Part shown: in pieces, positions 1 to 8,143 of the stretch | Layout: every line of letters starts with the position of its first letter | How positions within the stretch are numbered: position 1 is the first letter of the stretch | NCBI RefSeq assembly: GCF_018129685.1 | Contig: NZ_JAFCLG010000013.1 | Location: 82,889 to 146,888, forward strand | Direction of reading: 5' to 3' | Length of the DNA: 64,000 nt | DNA from: Bradyrhizobium manausense | Lineage (GTDB): Bacteria > Pseudomonadota > Alphaproteobacteria > Rhizobiales > Xanthobacteraceae | Made by a program: the position numbers and the translations under genes | Notes under the pieces: generated by a model | The model's input: only the letters and a program-made list of their open reading frames with translations | Databases searched by the model: none | What the model was told of the DNA's origin: nothing

Positions 1-1875
1 AAGGATGAGGCTGGCCTTCAGGCGGTCAAGCTGGAGCTTGGCCGGGACCCGGCGGTTCTGGCGAGGCTGAAGGAGGCCGCCATGTCGGCAGCCGCAACCC
101 TGGTTGCCGATGCAACAGCCATCTTCGATTCGATCGGCAATGCTGGCATCGCGAGACTGAAGGAAGCACGGCAGAAGGCCGCAACGACACGCGAAGCCGC
201 CAAAGTCGCTGCCGAGGGCCTGACGGCGGAATCGGCGATCCCTCAACTGGGCAGTGAGACCTGGCGGCAAATGCTGATGTACGCGCGCGACTTCGCGGCC
301 GAAGCATATCCGGAACTTGAGCCGCCCCAGTTAGCGTCGGCCGGCACGTGCGTGCTCTGCCATCAGCCCCTTGACGAGCCGGCGCAGGCACGCCTGGCCG
401 CCTTTGATGCGTACGTCGAAGGTCGCGCCAACGCGGATGCCGAGACGGCGAAGAAGCACTTCGCGGACTGCGCTCGAACGATCCTCGATCTGAAGATCGC
501 CGGCAGCCAGGACATCAAGGACAAGCTCGTCAACTTCGTGGAGGGCTCGACACCCCGCCAAGCTCTGGCAGACAGGATCGAGCTGTATTACGCTGCCAGC
601 CGGGATCGCCACGCTCTGGTTTCAGCAGCCATCAAGGCGGTCGACTACGCAAGTCTCGAAGGCCTCGCGGATCTCGACCGGTCGGAGGTCGATGACCTGC
701 TCAGCGAAGCGGCCGTCGTGGCGAAGGAAGTCGAAGCACTGAAACCGAAAGCGGATGAGGCATCAAAGCGTCAGCGGCGGCAGCAGGAGCTTGACGACCT
801 CGAAGCGCGGAAGAAGTTTTCCGCCGACATCGAGATTTTCGTGGAGCGAAGGAACTCGCTCGATCTTCTCTTGAAGACGAAGGCGTGTACCGCCGCCTGT
901 GCCGTTGCCGGCATCACGTCCCACATCACGCGCCTCAGACGCAAGGTGCTGACGGCGTCGCTGCAGACGAGCCTTCAGGACGAGATTGTCGCGCTTGATC
1001 TGCAGCACCTGCCGTTAAAACTCGCCGATCGCGGAGAGGTGGGAAAGAGCAAGGTCCAAATCGGCCTGGAGGCCCAGCAGAAAGTCGGCAAAAACAGCGA
1101 AATCCTGAGCGAAGGTGAGTGGCGGGCGCTTGCACTGGCGGGTTTCCTCGCCGAACTGAACGAGGTCGGCGCCCGGCACGGGATTGTCGTCGATGATCCG
1201 GTTTCGTCCCTCGATCACGCAAGGATGGAGGCCGTCGCGAAACGGCTGGTGAAGGAGGCCGCCGCCGGAAGGCAAGTGATTATCTTCACGCACAATCTGT
1301 TCTTTCACTACGCGGTGCTGGAAGCGGCCCACAACATGAAGGTTCCCCTGCGGGAGGAGTGGATCGCCAAGCATGCTGATGGACGGTTCGGGATCATCGA
1401 CAACAACCATCAGCCCTGGATTGCCATGGGAGTCACAAAGAGACTTTCGATCATCGAAGGTCTTCTGAAAGAGAAAAAGGCCACATATTCCGAAGCCAAC
1501 GAGGCCGAGCGATCGTTCGTGACGGACATCTACACCAGGATGCGAGAGACTTGGGAGCACGCCATCGAAGAAATCCTGTTCGCAGGCGTTGTCGGCCGTT
1601 TCAGGCCGAACATTGCAACCATGAAACTCAGGGCGGCCCATGTCGAGAAGTCTGACTACGAGGCCGTTTACGCCGGCATGACGCGATGCTCCAAGTACTC
1701 TGGTCACGACCAGTCAGCGGGCGTGCCGGTTGATCTTCCCAAATTTGCTGACGTCAAGGCCGACCTGGATAAGCTCAGCGCTTATGTTACCGCAGCGAAC
1801 ACCCGCAGGAAGGCGCTGGAAAAAGAAGGCCAGCTCTACGAAGAGGGGCCGATGGCGGCCGACGTTCTCGAATAG
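1..1875 (+). CDS. AAA_13/RloC-like ATPase with Cys hook (5' end outside window)
   Basis: The reading frame is open from the first base, so the N-terminus and the Walker A site lie outside the window; 624 residues are visible. A CVLC motif (349-360) flanked by helical, charged sequence resembles the zinc hook of Rad50 and RloC. An ABC-type signature (LSEGE, 1108-1119) is followed by a Walker B and D-loop (VVDDPVSSLDH, about 1186-1218) and a switch histidine in IIFTHN (about 1282-1299). This order is typical of AAA_13/SMC-like ATPases. The C-terminal part carries RETWE (R at 1543, E at 1555) and RCSKYSGH (1684-1707), which recall the R-x3-E and R-x4-6-H patterns of PrrC/RloC HEPN nucleases; that link is inference. 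The gene is followed 46 bp later by a HEPN-like gene on the same strand, which suggests a defence or stress-nuclease role. Identity as an ATPase is firm; the substrate is unknown. Confidence 0.8.
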   Translation, partial: KDEAGLQAVKLELGRDPAVLARLKEAAMSAAATLVADATAIFDSIGNAGIARLKEARQKAATTREAAKVAAEGLTAESAIPQLGSETWRQMLMYARDFAAEAYPELEPPQLASAGTCVLCHQPLDEPAQARLAAFDAYVEGRANADAETAKKHFADCARTILDLKIAGSQDIKDKLVNFVEGSTPRQALADRIELYYAASRDRHALVSAAIKAVDYASLEGLADLDRSEVDDLLSEAAVVAKEVEALKPKADEASKRQRRQQELDDLEARKKFSADIEIFVERRNSLDLLLKTKACTAACAVAGITSHITRLRRKVLTASLQTSLQDEIVALDLQHLPLKLADRGEVGKSKVQIGLEAQQKVGKNSEILSEGEWRALALAGFLAELNEVGARHGIVVDDPVSSLDHARMEAVAKRLVKEAAAGRQVIIFTHNLFFHYAVLEAAHNMKVPLREEWIAKHADGRFGIIDNNHQPWIAMGVTKRLSIIEGLLKEKKATYSEANEAERSFVTDIYTRMRETWEHAIEEILFAGVVGRFRPNIATMKLRAAHVEKSDYEAVYAGMTRCSKYSGHDQSAGVPVDLPKFADVKADLDKLSAYVTAANTRRKALEKEGQLYEEGPMAADVLE

Positions 1876-1921
1876 TAGTCATTGCAGAATGCCAAACCGA
1901 CATTCGAAATGAGAATGATGC

Positions 1922-2539
1922 ATGGCGCTACCTGACGAAATTAGTTCGGACAAGGTCAACGAAATCTCCGAAGCCCTGGGCAAGATGTCAGGCGAAGAGA
2001 TCGCGGCATTGCCGGAACTTGAGGGAACTGACTACCGCTGCTTCGGCAGGTTAATCCAATGCTTTTGTTTCATCGACCTCAACCTGCGTCGGGCATTAGA
2101 GGTGTTTTATCTAGCAAACAAACTGCCGGAAAAATGGTTGAAGGAATATCCCAAAATCAGCGACGCAGCTTTGACCGAGGCCCTGTCCGACGTTGTGCGG
2201 ACGCTCGACCCAAACAGCGAGCCGATCGAAGTAGCGCTGACCTGGTTGGCCGCCATTTCTAAGTTTCGCGGTTTTCGAAACCTCGCGGGTCATGCTGCGG
2301 CCAAGCGATATCCGAACGAAGACGTGTATGTCTTCGCCAACAAAAACAGCAAGGACGCCAAAAAGGCGGGCCAATCTTTACCGAAGCACGGTCTCATGTT
2401 CAGTATCGTGGGCCGGTCCGAGTTTTTCGAGATGGTGCAGTCTGCGGTAGACAGCCAATCCTGGCTGTCTGGACGACTGACGGTATGGTCCAAGGCCTAC
2501 CCCGCCGACCCAAAGTTTAAGGAAACTGCCACCGTTTAA
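1922..2539 (+). CDS. Hypothetical protein with HEPN-like R-x4-H motif
   Basis: This 205-residue, mostly helical, soluble protein has no signal peptide. Residues 119-124 read RNLAGH, matching the R-(polar)-x3-H pattern of HEPN ribonuclease domains, and it sits in a predicted helix after a Phe/Arg-rich segment. It follows the hook-ATPase after 46 bp on the same strand and may be co-transcribed. HEPN proteins are often the RNA-cleaving partner in toxin or anti-phage systems, so a nuclease partner for the upstream ATPase is possible. I do not recognise the family more closely, and a single R-x4-H match can occur by chance. Confidence 0.65.
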   Translation: MALPDEISSDKVNEISEALGKMSGEEIAALPELEGTDYRCFGRLIQCFCFIDLNLRRALEVFYLANKLPEKWLKEYPKISDAALTEALSDVVRTLDPNSEPIEVALTWLAAISKFRGFRNLAGHAAAKRYPNEDVYVFANKNSKDAKKAGQSLPKHGLMFSIVGRSEFFEMVQSAVDSQSWLSGRLTVWSKAYPADPKFKETATV

Positions 2540-2629
2540 GTCGTTTAGCAGGGGATTTGCGAACTGTCGGCATTCTGCCGTGTTCGCCCTACCACCCCTG
2601 GCATATGGTTCCGGTCAAAGGAGACCGAT

Positions 2630-3322
2630 ATGAACCCCACGCTGATTGACCCAAAGATGCTTGGCTTCTGGGCTCGCTGCATCCGCGATGCGCAGCACCT
2701 GTCCCAGGAAGCTCTTGCCGCCAACGCCTCCGTCGACATCAGGACCGTGCAGCGCTTTGAAGCTGGCAAGACCGTCAACTTGACCTCGCGGCGCGCCTTG
2801 GCCAAGGCGCTGGGCTATGACAAACCCGATGTTTTCGATGACCCCAAGTTCATCGAGGAGGTGCTGAAGTTCTTCGACGGCTTGAAGACCATGCAGCAGA
2901 AAAACCTCGACGACCAGCATCCCGACCACATCCGGGTCAAGGCGCAGGCACTTGCCTCGGGTGCTGAGGTGATACGGTTTGCGGATGTCGTCAACGCGAT
3001 GTCCTGCGACATCCACGACGGCCTTTCGGAGCGCGCCAAAGAAGTAGCAGCTAGCTTCTGTGACTATGTGCAGGAGCTGATGGACCTGGATGATTTCCCG
3101 GCGTCCGGCCGCCTTGGCATCGCCAAGGAGCTGGATGATCTGTTGCAGGGTCTCCGCGAGAAGGACGCGCATGCTTATTTCGCAACGCGCGACCGCAAGT
3201 TTCGTGGACCGGACTGGGGGGATAAGCCGTCTTGGGAGCTGACGGTCGGCTTTCTTGCCATCGTGCCGGCGGACCAGAAGCTCAGCGAGCTCTATGTTCC
3301 GCGGAAGTCCAAGTTCGGGTAG
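2630..3322 (+). CDS. XRE-family transcriptional regulator
   Basis: This is a 230-residue protein with an N-terminal Cro/CI helix-turn-helix at about residues 10-65: RDAQHLSQEALAA, then the recognition helix region IRTVQRFEAGKTV. The remaining 160 residues are a helical domain I do not recognise. The start is supported by AAAGGAG placed 6-7 bases before ATG. It lies between the ATPase/HEPN pair and a convergent Abi-like gene, so it could regulate the neighbouring defence-like genes; no operator was identified. Confidence 0.8.
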   Translation: MNPTLIDPKMLGFWARCIRDAQHLSQEALAANASVDIRTVQRFEAGKTVNLTSRRALAKALGYDKPDVFDDPKFIEEVLKFFDGLKTMQQKNLDDQHPDHIRVKAQALASGAEVIRFADVVNAMSCDIHDGLSERAKEVAASFCDYVQELMDLDDFPASGRLGIAKELDDLLQGLREKDAHAYFATRDRKFRGPDWGDKPSWELTVGFLAIVPADQKLSELYVPRKSKFG

Positions 3323-3375
3323 TCGAAAAATGCTGACACCCCCGATCGTGCACATCCGGCACCTAGCGGCGCCGC

Positions 3376-4221
3376 TTAGCGCTTCACCCTGTCATATTCA
3401 TCCAGCAGGAAATAAGTGTAGCTTCGAATGAGGTTGCAGAATAGCCGGGCCTCATGAGCGGACAGCTCAGCTTCAGGTGAGAGCGTAGCTCCGTGGCGTA
3501 CGCCGCCGCCCGTCGGGGACGACAGATAGCCATGCAGCGTCGTCATCCAGTCGATCGCCTGTTCGGCAACTTGCCCCTTACGGTGACGCTTGAGTTCACC
3601 GGCAATCTTGTTGAAATACTTGCCTTGGATGGTCGTATCACCGATGGGCAGGCCTTGAAACACGGTGGAAACAGTTTCCAGCAGCCAGAGAATTTCCTGG
3701 ACAGCCTGCCGATCATTGCTGGCCGACAAGTAATCCTCGGACTGTTTCAATGACCGCTGAATGATTTCGTGCGCCTGTGCGTCAAGGGATGGCGGCAGCA
3801 CATCAACCGCGACCATCGGCTGTGCTTTCCTCGCGTGCAGGTGCGGTGGGGCGAGCTCGTAGCCGGCATTGTGCAAATTGAGGTAATGGTTGATCATCCC
3901 CGCATCAGGAACCACGATGCCTTCATTGCGCCGAACGAGCGCCTGGCCGGCATCGTAAAAGGCCTCAATGAATAGTGGGCCATTTGAGCCTGCATCCCTC
4001 ATGTATTCGCTAAGATCGCTTTCGGCCCAGTCCAGCGACGAGCTATCGTGATGCGGCCGTCCAGCCGCGTCCGCAAAATAGCGCTTGTAGTGTTCGATGA
4101 TGGGCTTGCGGTTATCATAAGAGCCGGCGACACGTCGAATGAGCGTCGCAAATTCAGCAATGACGCCGCGGGCGATGGGCCCGGGCGATACCAAGCGCCA
4201 AGAAGGGTTGAAGTTCAGCAT
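3376..4221 (-). CDS. Hypothetical protein with Abi/HEPN-like C-terminus
   Basis: This 281-residue cytosolic protein converges on the XRE gene with 53 bp between them. The last 50 residues contain GVRHGATL followed by a helix EARLFCNLIRSYTYFLLDEY. That layout (Arg-His-Gly turn, then an amphipathic helix) resembles the C-terminal domain of abortive-infection proteins (Abi_C/HEPN-like). The N-terminal 200 residues show no motif I can name. Its place beside the ATPase/HEPN genes fits a defence island, but the function is unproven. Confidence 0.6.
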   Translation of the reverse strand: MLNFNPSWRLVSPGPIARGVIAEFATLIRRVAGSYDNRKPIIEHYKRYFADAAGRPHHDSSSLDWAESDLSEYMRDAGSNGPLFIEAFYDAGQALVRRNEGIVVPDAGMINHYLNLHNAGYELAPPHLHARKAQPMVAVDVLPPSLDAQAHEIIQRSLKQSEDYLSASNDRQAVQEILWLLETVSTVFQGLPIGDTTIQGKYFNKIAGELKRHRKGQVAEQAIDWMTTLHGYLSSPTGGGVRHGATLSPEAELSAHEARLFCNLIRSYTYFLLDEYDRVKR

Positions 4222-4449
4222 GTATCGTCTCCACGATTCCCGATTTTACGGGTAATCGTGAAATCGTGGAAGCGCTGACTCTGAACGCTCAGGCAACTTC
4301 CTTCTGTTTGGTACTTGCTTCTAGCCCCCGCCAACCGATGCAGAGCGCAATCTCTACTCGGCGCGTATCGGAAACAACGTGTTCATCGGGCAGGTCATGA
4401 CGAGCCCCCGCGCGTCCGCCTCGGAGATGCCGCGGCGGAGGCGCGCACA

Positions 4450-4630
4450 AAGATGGAGGTCTGGGACGTGATGCGCGTACGCCCATCATCACTATCAAAT
4501 TCTCACCAAGCGCCCCGAGCGGATGGGTGAACTCGTGCGCGACGTCGAGATACTGCTCAACGTGTGGCTCGGAACGAGCGTCGAAAATGCCGACGTCGCG
4601 ACCCGCATAGACCTGTTGCGGTCCCGTGCC
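4450..4630 (+). pseudogene. Remnant of a DUF5131 (phage Gp37/Gp68-like) gene
   Basis: Frame 4484-4626 translates to segments typical of DUF5131 proteins: HHYQILTKRPERMGELV and NVWLGTSVENADVATRIDL. Just upstream the expected preceding segment (KMEVWDVMR) is read in another frame, so a frameshift lies near 4478. No start codon, N-terminal cysteines or C-terminal half remain. Intact DUF5131 genes often sit with three-Cys-motif partner genes in mobile or defence islands. Here only this fragment survives. Confidence 0.65.
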
Positions 4631-4726
4631 AGCGGCCATAAGCGTACAAAATCACGGCTCTCCTCAGGTGCTTCTCAAAGGTAATGTTCGGACTCATTGC
4701 TGATTGCGACCGCGATTCAATCGATA

Positions 4727-4752
4727 GGAATATATTCCATAATCTATATTAT
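4727..4752. repeat. Two abutting AT-rich palindromes
   Basis: GGAATATATTCC (4727-4738) is a perfect 12-bp palindrome. It is followed at once by ATAAT-CTAT-ATTAT (4739-4752), a 5-bp inverted repeat with a 4-base loop. The surrounding 100 bases are unusually AT-rich for this GC-rich window. They could be a regulator operator or promoter left from a lost gene. The interval from about 4640 to 5390 otherwise contains no gene I can support. Confidence 0.5.
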
Positions 4753-5399
4753 GCGAACAATATCAATAACTTGCTAGCACAGGCTCACCTTTGCGTGCAA
4801 CGGGCTCTGTTGTCAGAGCCGAGGGAAAACCTTCTGTCTCACGTCTATTCACGGGCGTATTTCCGCCGGTTTTTCTTCTGTCGTAAGCGGCTGCGCTTCG
4901 ATGCCATACCCGGCACTCGATTGAGCCTTAGAGTGCCCTCACGCCTAGCCGTGCGGCGGGTTCCCTTGCGCGCGACCAGGGCCATCAACGCGATTGGTGA
5001 GCATCGCACCTTCCCTGTGCGAGAGGCGGCCGTAGCGCGCGGCCATGCGGCTCTTCATCGGGAGACCAGTGCCTCGGAACATGCAGCTCGGGGCATGATG
5101 ATGGCCCGAGCGCGATATGGAAATCGACGTGTTGCTCACTCAATAAGGTCCGGGTTGGAACCGTCACCAAACTCATCTCTCAGAATCGCGCACGAGGTTG
5201 TCGTCAGCTCTCAATTGTGCGCGGCGGCGGCAACGTATTCCTGGTGCAGGCAAAGATCTCGCCTGCAAGCCGAGAGCACAAAGCATCTGTTCCGTCATCG
5301 GTGCCTCGGGGGCGCACGCCGTTCGGACGCGCTGGCCGATGCAAACCGCTGTTTGCGCTTGCGGCTCCGGAGGCCAATTGGGTTCGCCCGCTTAAGTGC

Positions 5400-5694
5400 C
5401 CATAACTTCGCCAGCCGCGCGCGGCTGCTGCGACGACAGCAAGGGTTGCCTTGGAGCCGTCAGCCTCACCCTTCTCAAAATCGCCCTCCGTTTGCGCCAT
5501 CGAGTTTGTGACGTGCGCGAAGCAGACGATCGAGTTGCCGCTCGTCGTGCCGAAAGCGTAGAGGGCCGCGGCTTCCATCTCCACGGCAAGCGCTCCCAGA
5601 TCGCGCGCTCGCGCGATCGCCTCTTCGATCTCGCGATAGGGGGCATCCGTCGTCCAGGTCGAGCCGCGAGAGCGGAAATGATAAGCTGTTCAGT
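5400..5694 (-). pseudogene. 3' fragment of a nucleoside phosphorylase gene
   Basis: Read from 5694 downwards the frame gives STWTTDAPYREIEEAIARA, then VEMEAAALYAFG and CFAHVTNSMAQTEGDFEKG. These are the C-terminal landmarks of the PNP/UDP (uridine phosphorylase-like) family, including the substrate-binding VEMEAA segment. The frame is interrupted by a stop just before this segment (about 5689-5691), and no N-terminal two thirds is present. The downstream end runs on into unrelated sequence. It is a truncated remnant in a decayed stretch. Confidence 0.7.
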
Positions 5695-5796
5695 GTGACA
5701 CCCTTCCTAGAAAAATGGCTCGTTCTGACAGCGGTCGCTTCATGCGCATCAGCCAGGGGCCGGAGCTGCTCGCTGCTGCAGCGCAGGGCTAAGGGA

Positions 5797-5810
5797 TTGA
5801 TTTAGATCAA
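5797..5810. promoter_or_regulatory. FixK/FNR box
   Basis: TTGAT-TTAG-ATCAA is a perfect match to the FNR/FixK anaerobox TTGAT-N4-ATCAA. It ends 58 bases before the GTG chosen for the next gene, a normal distance for an activator site. It implies induction of that gene under low oxygen by a FixK or FNR-type protein, which is encoded elsewhere. Confidence 0.75.
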
Positions 5811-5868
5811 GGAGCCGGCGGCCGAGTGTCGTGTGCTGGTTACCAAATCGATAGCCAAAAGGTTCGTC

Positions 5869-6741
5869 GTGCCGCAGAATATCGACCCCCGTTTCACGGC
5901 TTCTCACGCGCACCTGCCATGGTTCGTTGCAGGAGCGGAGCAGACCGACGTGCTGCTGGTCGTAACGGGAGTATTCCTGATACTGTTCGTCTTGACGGTT
6001 GGCGTTCTGATGTTGCGGCTGCATCACTTGCCGCATCACATCGCTGAGAAAGAGCAGAAGATCCAATTGCAGGTCGTTGCAGTCTTGGTACTTCTTGCGA
6101 TGTTCACTCACGAAAACCTGTACTGGATCGCCGGATTGCTGTTGGCCATGATCGATCTTCCCGATTTCGCCGGTCTGCTAAACCGAATAGCGAGCTCGGT
6201 CGAGCGTATCGCTTGGAGCCCCGCGAAGCCTCCCACGGGGGGTCGCTGCGGTCGCACAGCGTACCGGTCCGCGCACTCGAGTTTGTATGCCCGTCTAGCC
6301 GCGGCATCGCCGTGCCCACTTGCAGCAAGTTTCGAGCCGCCACAATCCTACGCGATCCTCATGATCTTCATTCAGGTCGTGGCTGGCTTCCTGTCCGAAG
6401 TATTCCACCAACGCTGCTGCCGCCAACGCCAGAACGACGATGGCCAGCACGCAGACATGACCCATTGCCGCGGCCATTGCTGGCGTCATCCCTGTCACCA
6501 TGAAGCACCTCGCTTAGCCAATGCGTTGCCGCCGGCGCGGCAAGTGTTTCTCGATGCCGTCATCGAGATTTCGGGCCGCCCTGATAACGCCAAGCTGATC
6601 CTGCGTTCGAGTTTGGCACGGGCTGCAGGCGTGACGGCGTCCGGTCGTACGCGAACGCAGAATTCAAGTCGCCTTGTGAGCTACCGGTCCTGGCTTGTGC
6701 GCTCTGCCTGGCCTCATTCGGCCAATAGCTTTTGTCGGTGA
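5869..6741 (+). CDS. Two-TM membrane protein of unknown function; 3' part probably not native
   Basis: GTG at 5869 is preferred because AAAAGG stands 6 bases upstream. The first ~115 codons look genuine: two strongly hydrophobic segments (VLLVVTGVFLILFVLTVGVL and LQVVAVLVLLAMFTH, then LYWIAGLLLAMIDLPDF) separated by a basic, His-containing loop. After about 6215 the frame becomes Arg/Ser/Pro-rich, overlaps opposite-strand genes, and reads like out-of-frame sequence until the stop at 6741. A frameshift near 6215 or loss of the native stop is likely. The FixK box upstream suggests low-oxygen expression. The function is unknown. Confidence 0.5.
   Translation: MPQNIDPRFTASHAHLPWFVAGAEQTDVLLVVTGVFLILFVLTVGVLMLRLHHLPHHIAEKEQKIQLQVVAVLVLLAMFTHENLYWIAGLLLAMIDLPDFAGLLNRIASSVERIAWSPAKPPTGGRCGRTAYRSAHSSLYARLAAASPCPLAASFEPPQSYAILMIFIQVVAGFLSEVFHQRCCRQRQNDDGQHADMTHCRGHCWRHPCHHEAPRLANALPPARQVFLDAVIEISGRPDNAKLILRSSLARAAGVTASGRTRTQNSSRLVSYRSWLVRSAWPHSANSFCR
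6295..6501 (-). CDS. Possible small single-TM protein
   Basis: This 68-residue frame has one clear membrane helix (MGHVCVLAIVVLALAAAALV, residues 13-32) and a weak ribosome site (AGGTG, 4 bases before ATG). The C-terminal half after the helix is polar and low in family-like features. Because it overlaps the doubtful 3' part of the opposite-strand gene, one of the two is not real. I favour the helix-containing reading only modestly. Confidence 0.35.
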   Translation of the reverse strand: MVTGMTPAMAAAMGHVCVLAIVVLALAAAALVEYFGQEASHDLNEDHEDRVGLWRLETCCKWARRCRG

Positions 6742-6820
6742 TCGTCGATCCGGCATATGCAGAAGCCGACGCCGCCATCAGCGGCAACAAGAGTGAAATC
6801 GTGAGAAGTTTTTTCGTCAT
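6560..6820 (-). CDS. Small exported protein of unknown function
   Basis: This 86-residue protein begins with a classic signal peptide (KK, hydrophobic LLTISLLLPLMAA, cleavage near AYA-G at about residue 23). The mature part is small, polar and lacks cysteine; it contains SAFAYDRTPSRLQP. Such short periplasmic proteins are common in Bradyrhizobium-like genomes. It lies 112 bp downstream of the NrsF-like gene on the same strand and could belong to the same stress regulon. Confidence 0.65.
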   Translation of the reverse strand: MTKKLLTISLLLPLMAASASAYAGSTITDKSYWPNEARQSAQARTGSSQGDLNSAFAYDRTPSRLQPVPNSNAGSAWRYQGGPKSR

Positions 6821-6932
6821 GGTCCGGCTCCATCATTTCTTCGAAGCGCGTCATGTGCGCTTCTAATGATGAGTTCGGCGCAAAGTGTTTGCCGGTTACA
6901 AGGTCACGCTGACGTGACCGGGAAACGCACAT

Positions 6933-7574
6933 TCACCACCGCAATAGTCGTGGCCCCATTGCTGCGCCTGCTAAGGTGCAAAGCACAATCGTTCCGCCGT
7001 ACCAGACCGCTACGAAAGGCAGGGAATCGTCCGTGCAATGCAGCGCGTACGCCATCGCGCTCACGCCTCCTGCTACAAGTCCGGCGAAGGCACCCGTGCG
7101 AGCAAGGTTCGTAGGCGCCGCTTGTCGAACGGCCCAGATCGCGACGGCAAAAGGAACAATCGCGATGATCGGAATGGAAACAAGGCATTCGAGCCATTCG
7201 TCTCCGACGATCATCTTGTTCCAGCGCGAGCTTGGCGCCAGCCCGAGGCTGATTGCTGCAAGCGCCACGATGACAAGAAACGGCACGGCAACGAGATACG
7301 ATCGAGGTTTTCGTTCTCCGCCGGGACGCGCCAGCTTTGCAAGATAGACAAGCGCGAGGCTGGAGATCCCGACCGCGAATGAGACCTTTGCGACGACGAA
7401 ACCCAATGCGCCGGACGTCATCATGTCCGGACGGGCGCCCAGCCCGAAGATCGTGATTCCCAAGGCCAGAATTGAACCGGCCCCAAGCGCGATCAGAAGC
7501 GTGCGAACCACCAAGCCGCGGTCGACCGGCTCAGGATTGGTACTCAGGAGGTCAACGAGATCGTCAGTCTTCAT
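6933..7574 (-). CDS. nrsF: NrsF/DUF1109-family anti-sigma factor
   Basis: This 213-residue protein has a short cytosolic N-terminus (MKTDDLVDLLSTN) followed by six hydrophobic segments, the layout of DUF1109/NrsF membrane anti-sigma factors. A conserved-looking Cys pair lies in periplasm-facing loops (WLECLVS and ALHCTDDS). In Caulobacter, NrsF holds the ECF sigma factor SigF and releases it under oxidative or heavy-metal stress; paired cysteines take part there. Its ATG overlaps the sigma gene stop (ATGA), so the two are translationally coupled. Confidence 0.85.
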   Translation of the reverse strand: MKTDDLVDLLSTNPEPVDRGLVVRTLLIALGAGSILALGITIFGLGARPDMMTSGALGFVVAKVSFAVGISSLALVYLAKLARPGGERKPRSYLVAVPFLVIVALAAISLGLAPSSRWNKMIVGDEWLECLVSIPIIAIVPFAVAIWAVRQAAPTNLARTGAFAGLVAGGVSAMAYALHCTDDSLPFVAVWYGGTIVLCTLAGAAMGPRLLRW

Positions 7575-8128
7575 GTCCGCGTTTCCCGGGCGATCAGGGT
7601 AGCCAGCGCTTTGAGCCCACGGTGGATATTCACTTTGACCCCCGGTTCGGAGATGCCGCATCGTACTGCCGCCTCCGCGACGCTCAAGCCGTCCAGCTTC
7701 ACGGCCTCGATGGAACACCGCATGTTTTTCGGTAATCGCTGCATCAGCCTCCTAACGTCATATGTACTCTCCGCGACGACATTGTCGTCGTGCGCCATGG
7801 TCGTATCGGCCTCCTCGATCGGCACGTCGGTGCGCGACGTGCGGGTCCGCCGCAGGAAGTCGATCAACTTGTACCGCGCGATCGCATGTACCCACGGCGT
7901 CAGAGGTTCGGCGGGATCATACGTGTGCCGCTTGAAGTGGACGGCCAATACCGCCTCCTGAACGAGATCCTCCGCCTCTGCCGCACCCCTTCCCATCCTG
8001 GCGAGCTTGCCCTTGTAGTACGCCCGCAATCGGCTGCTCAATCGCTTGAGCAGCGTGCGGTGCGAGGCTGCGTCGCCTTCCAGGCTGGCAAGCATGAGCG
8101 CCTTGAGTTCGATTTCATGGGTCGTCAT
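7571..8128 (-). CDS. sigF: ECF-type RNA polymerase sigma factor (SigF/ECF16-like)
   Basis: This 185-residue sigma factor has region 2 (EDLVQEAVLAVHFKRHTYD, WVHAIARYKLIDFLRR) and region 4 (LPKNMRCSIEAVKLDGLSVA with a helix-turn-helix ending KVNIHRGLKAL). It is followed by an overlapping NrsF-type anti-sigma gene, the pair known in Caulobacter as SigF-NrsF, which responds to oxidative and metal stress. It is preceded by a small HTH gene 15 bp upstream and lies downstream of the cus genes, so metal control is plausible but not shown. Confidence 0.9.
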   Translation of the reverse strand: MTTHEIELKALMLASLEGDAASHRTLLKRLSSRLRAYYKGKLARMGRGAAEAEDLVQEAVLAVHFKRHTYDPAEPLTPWVHAIARYKLIDFLRRTRTSRTDVPIEEADTTMAHDDNVVAESTYDVRRLMQRLPKNMRCSIEAVKLDGLSVAEAAVRCGISEPGVKVNIHRGLKALATLIARETRT

Positions 8129-8143
8129 GCTTGCGTATCTCTA

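Noticed and set aside
4684..5511. Long plus-strand frame of 275 codons
   Set aside because: Arg/Ala/Ser-rich composition, no domain, and it overlaps the nucleoside phosphorylase remnant on the other strand; it looks like open frame in GC-rich non-coding DNA.
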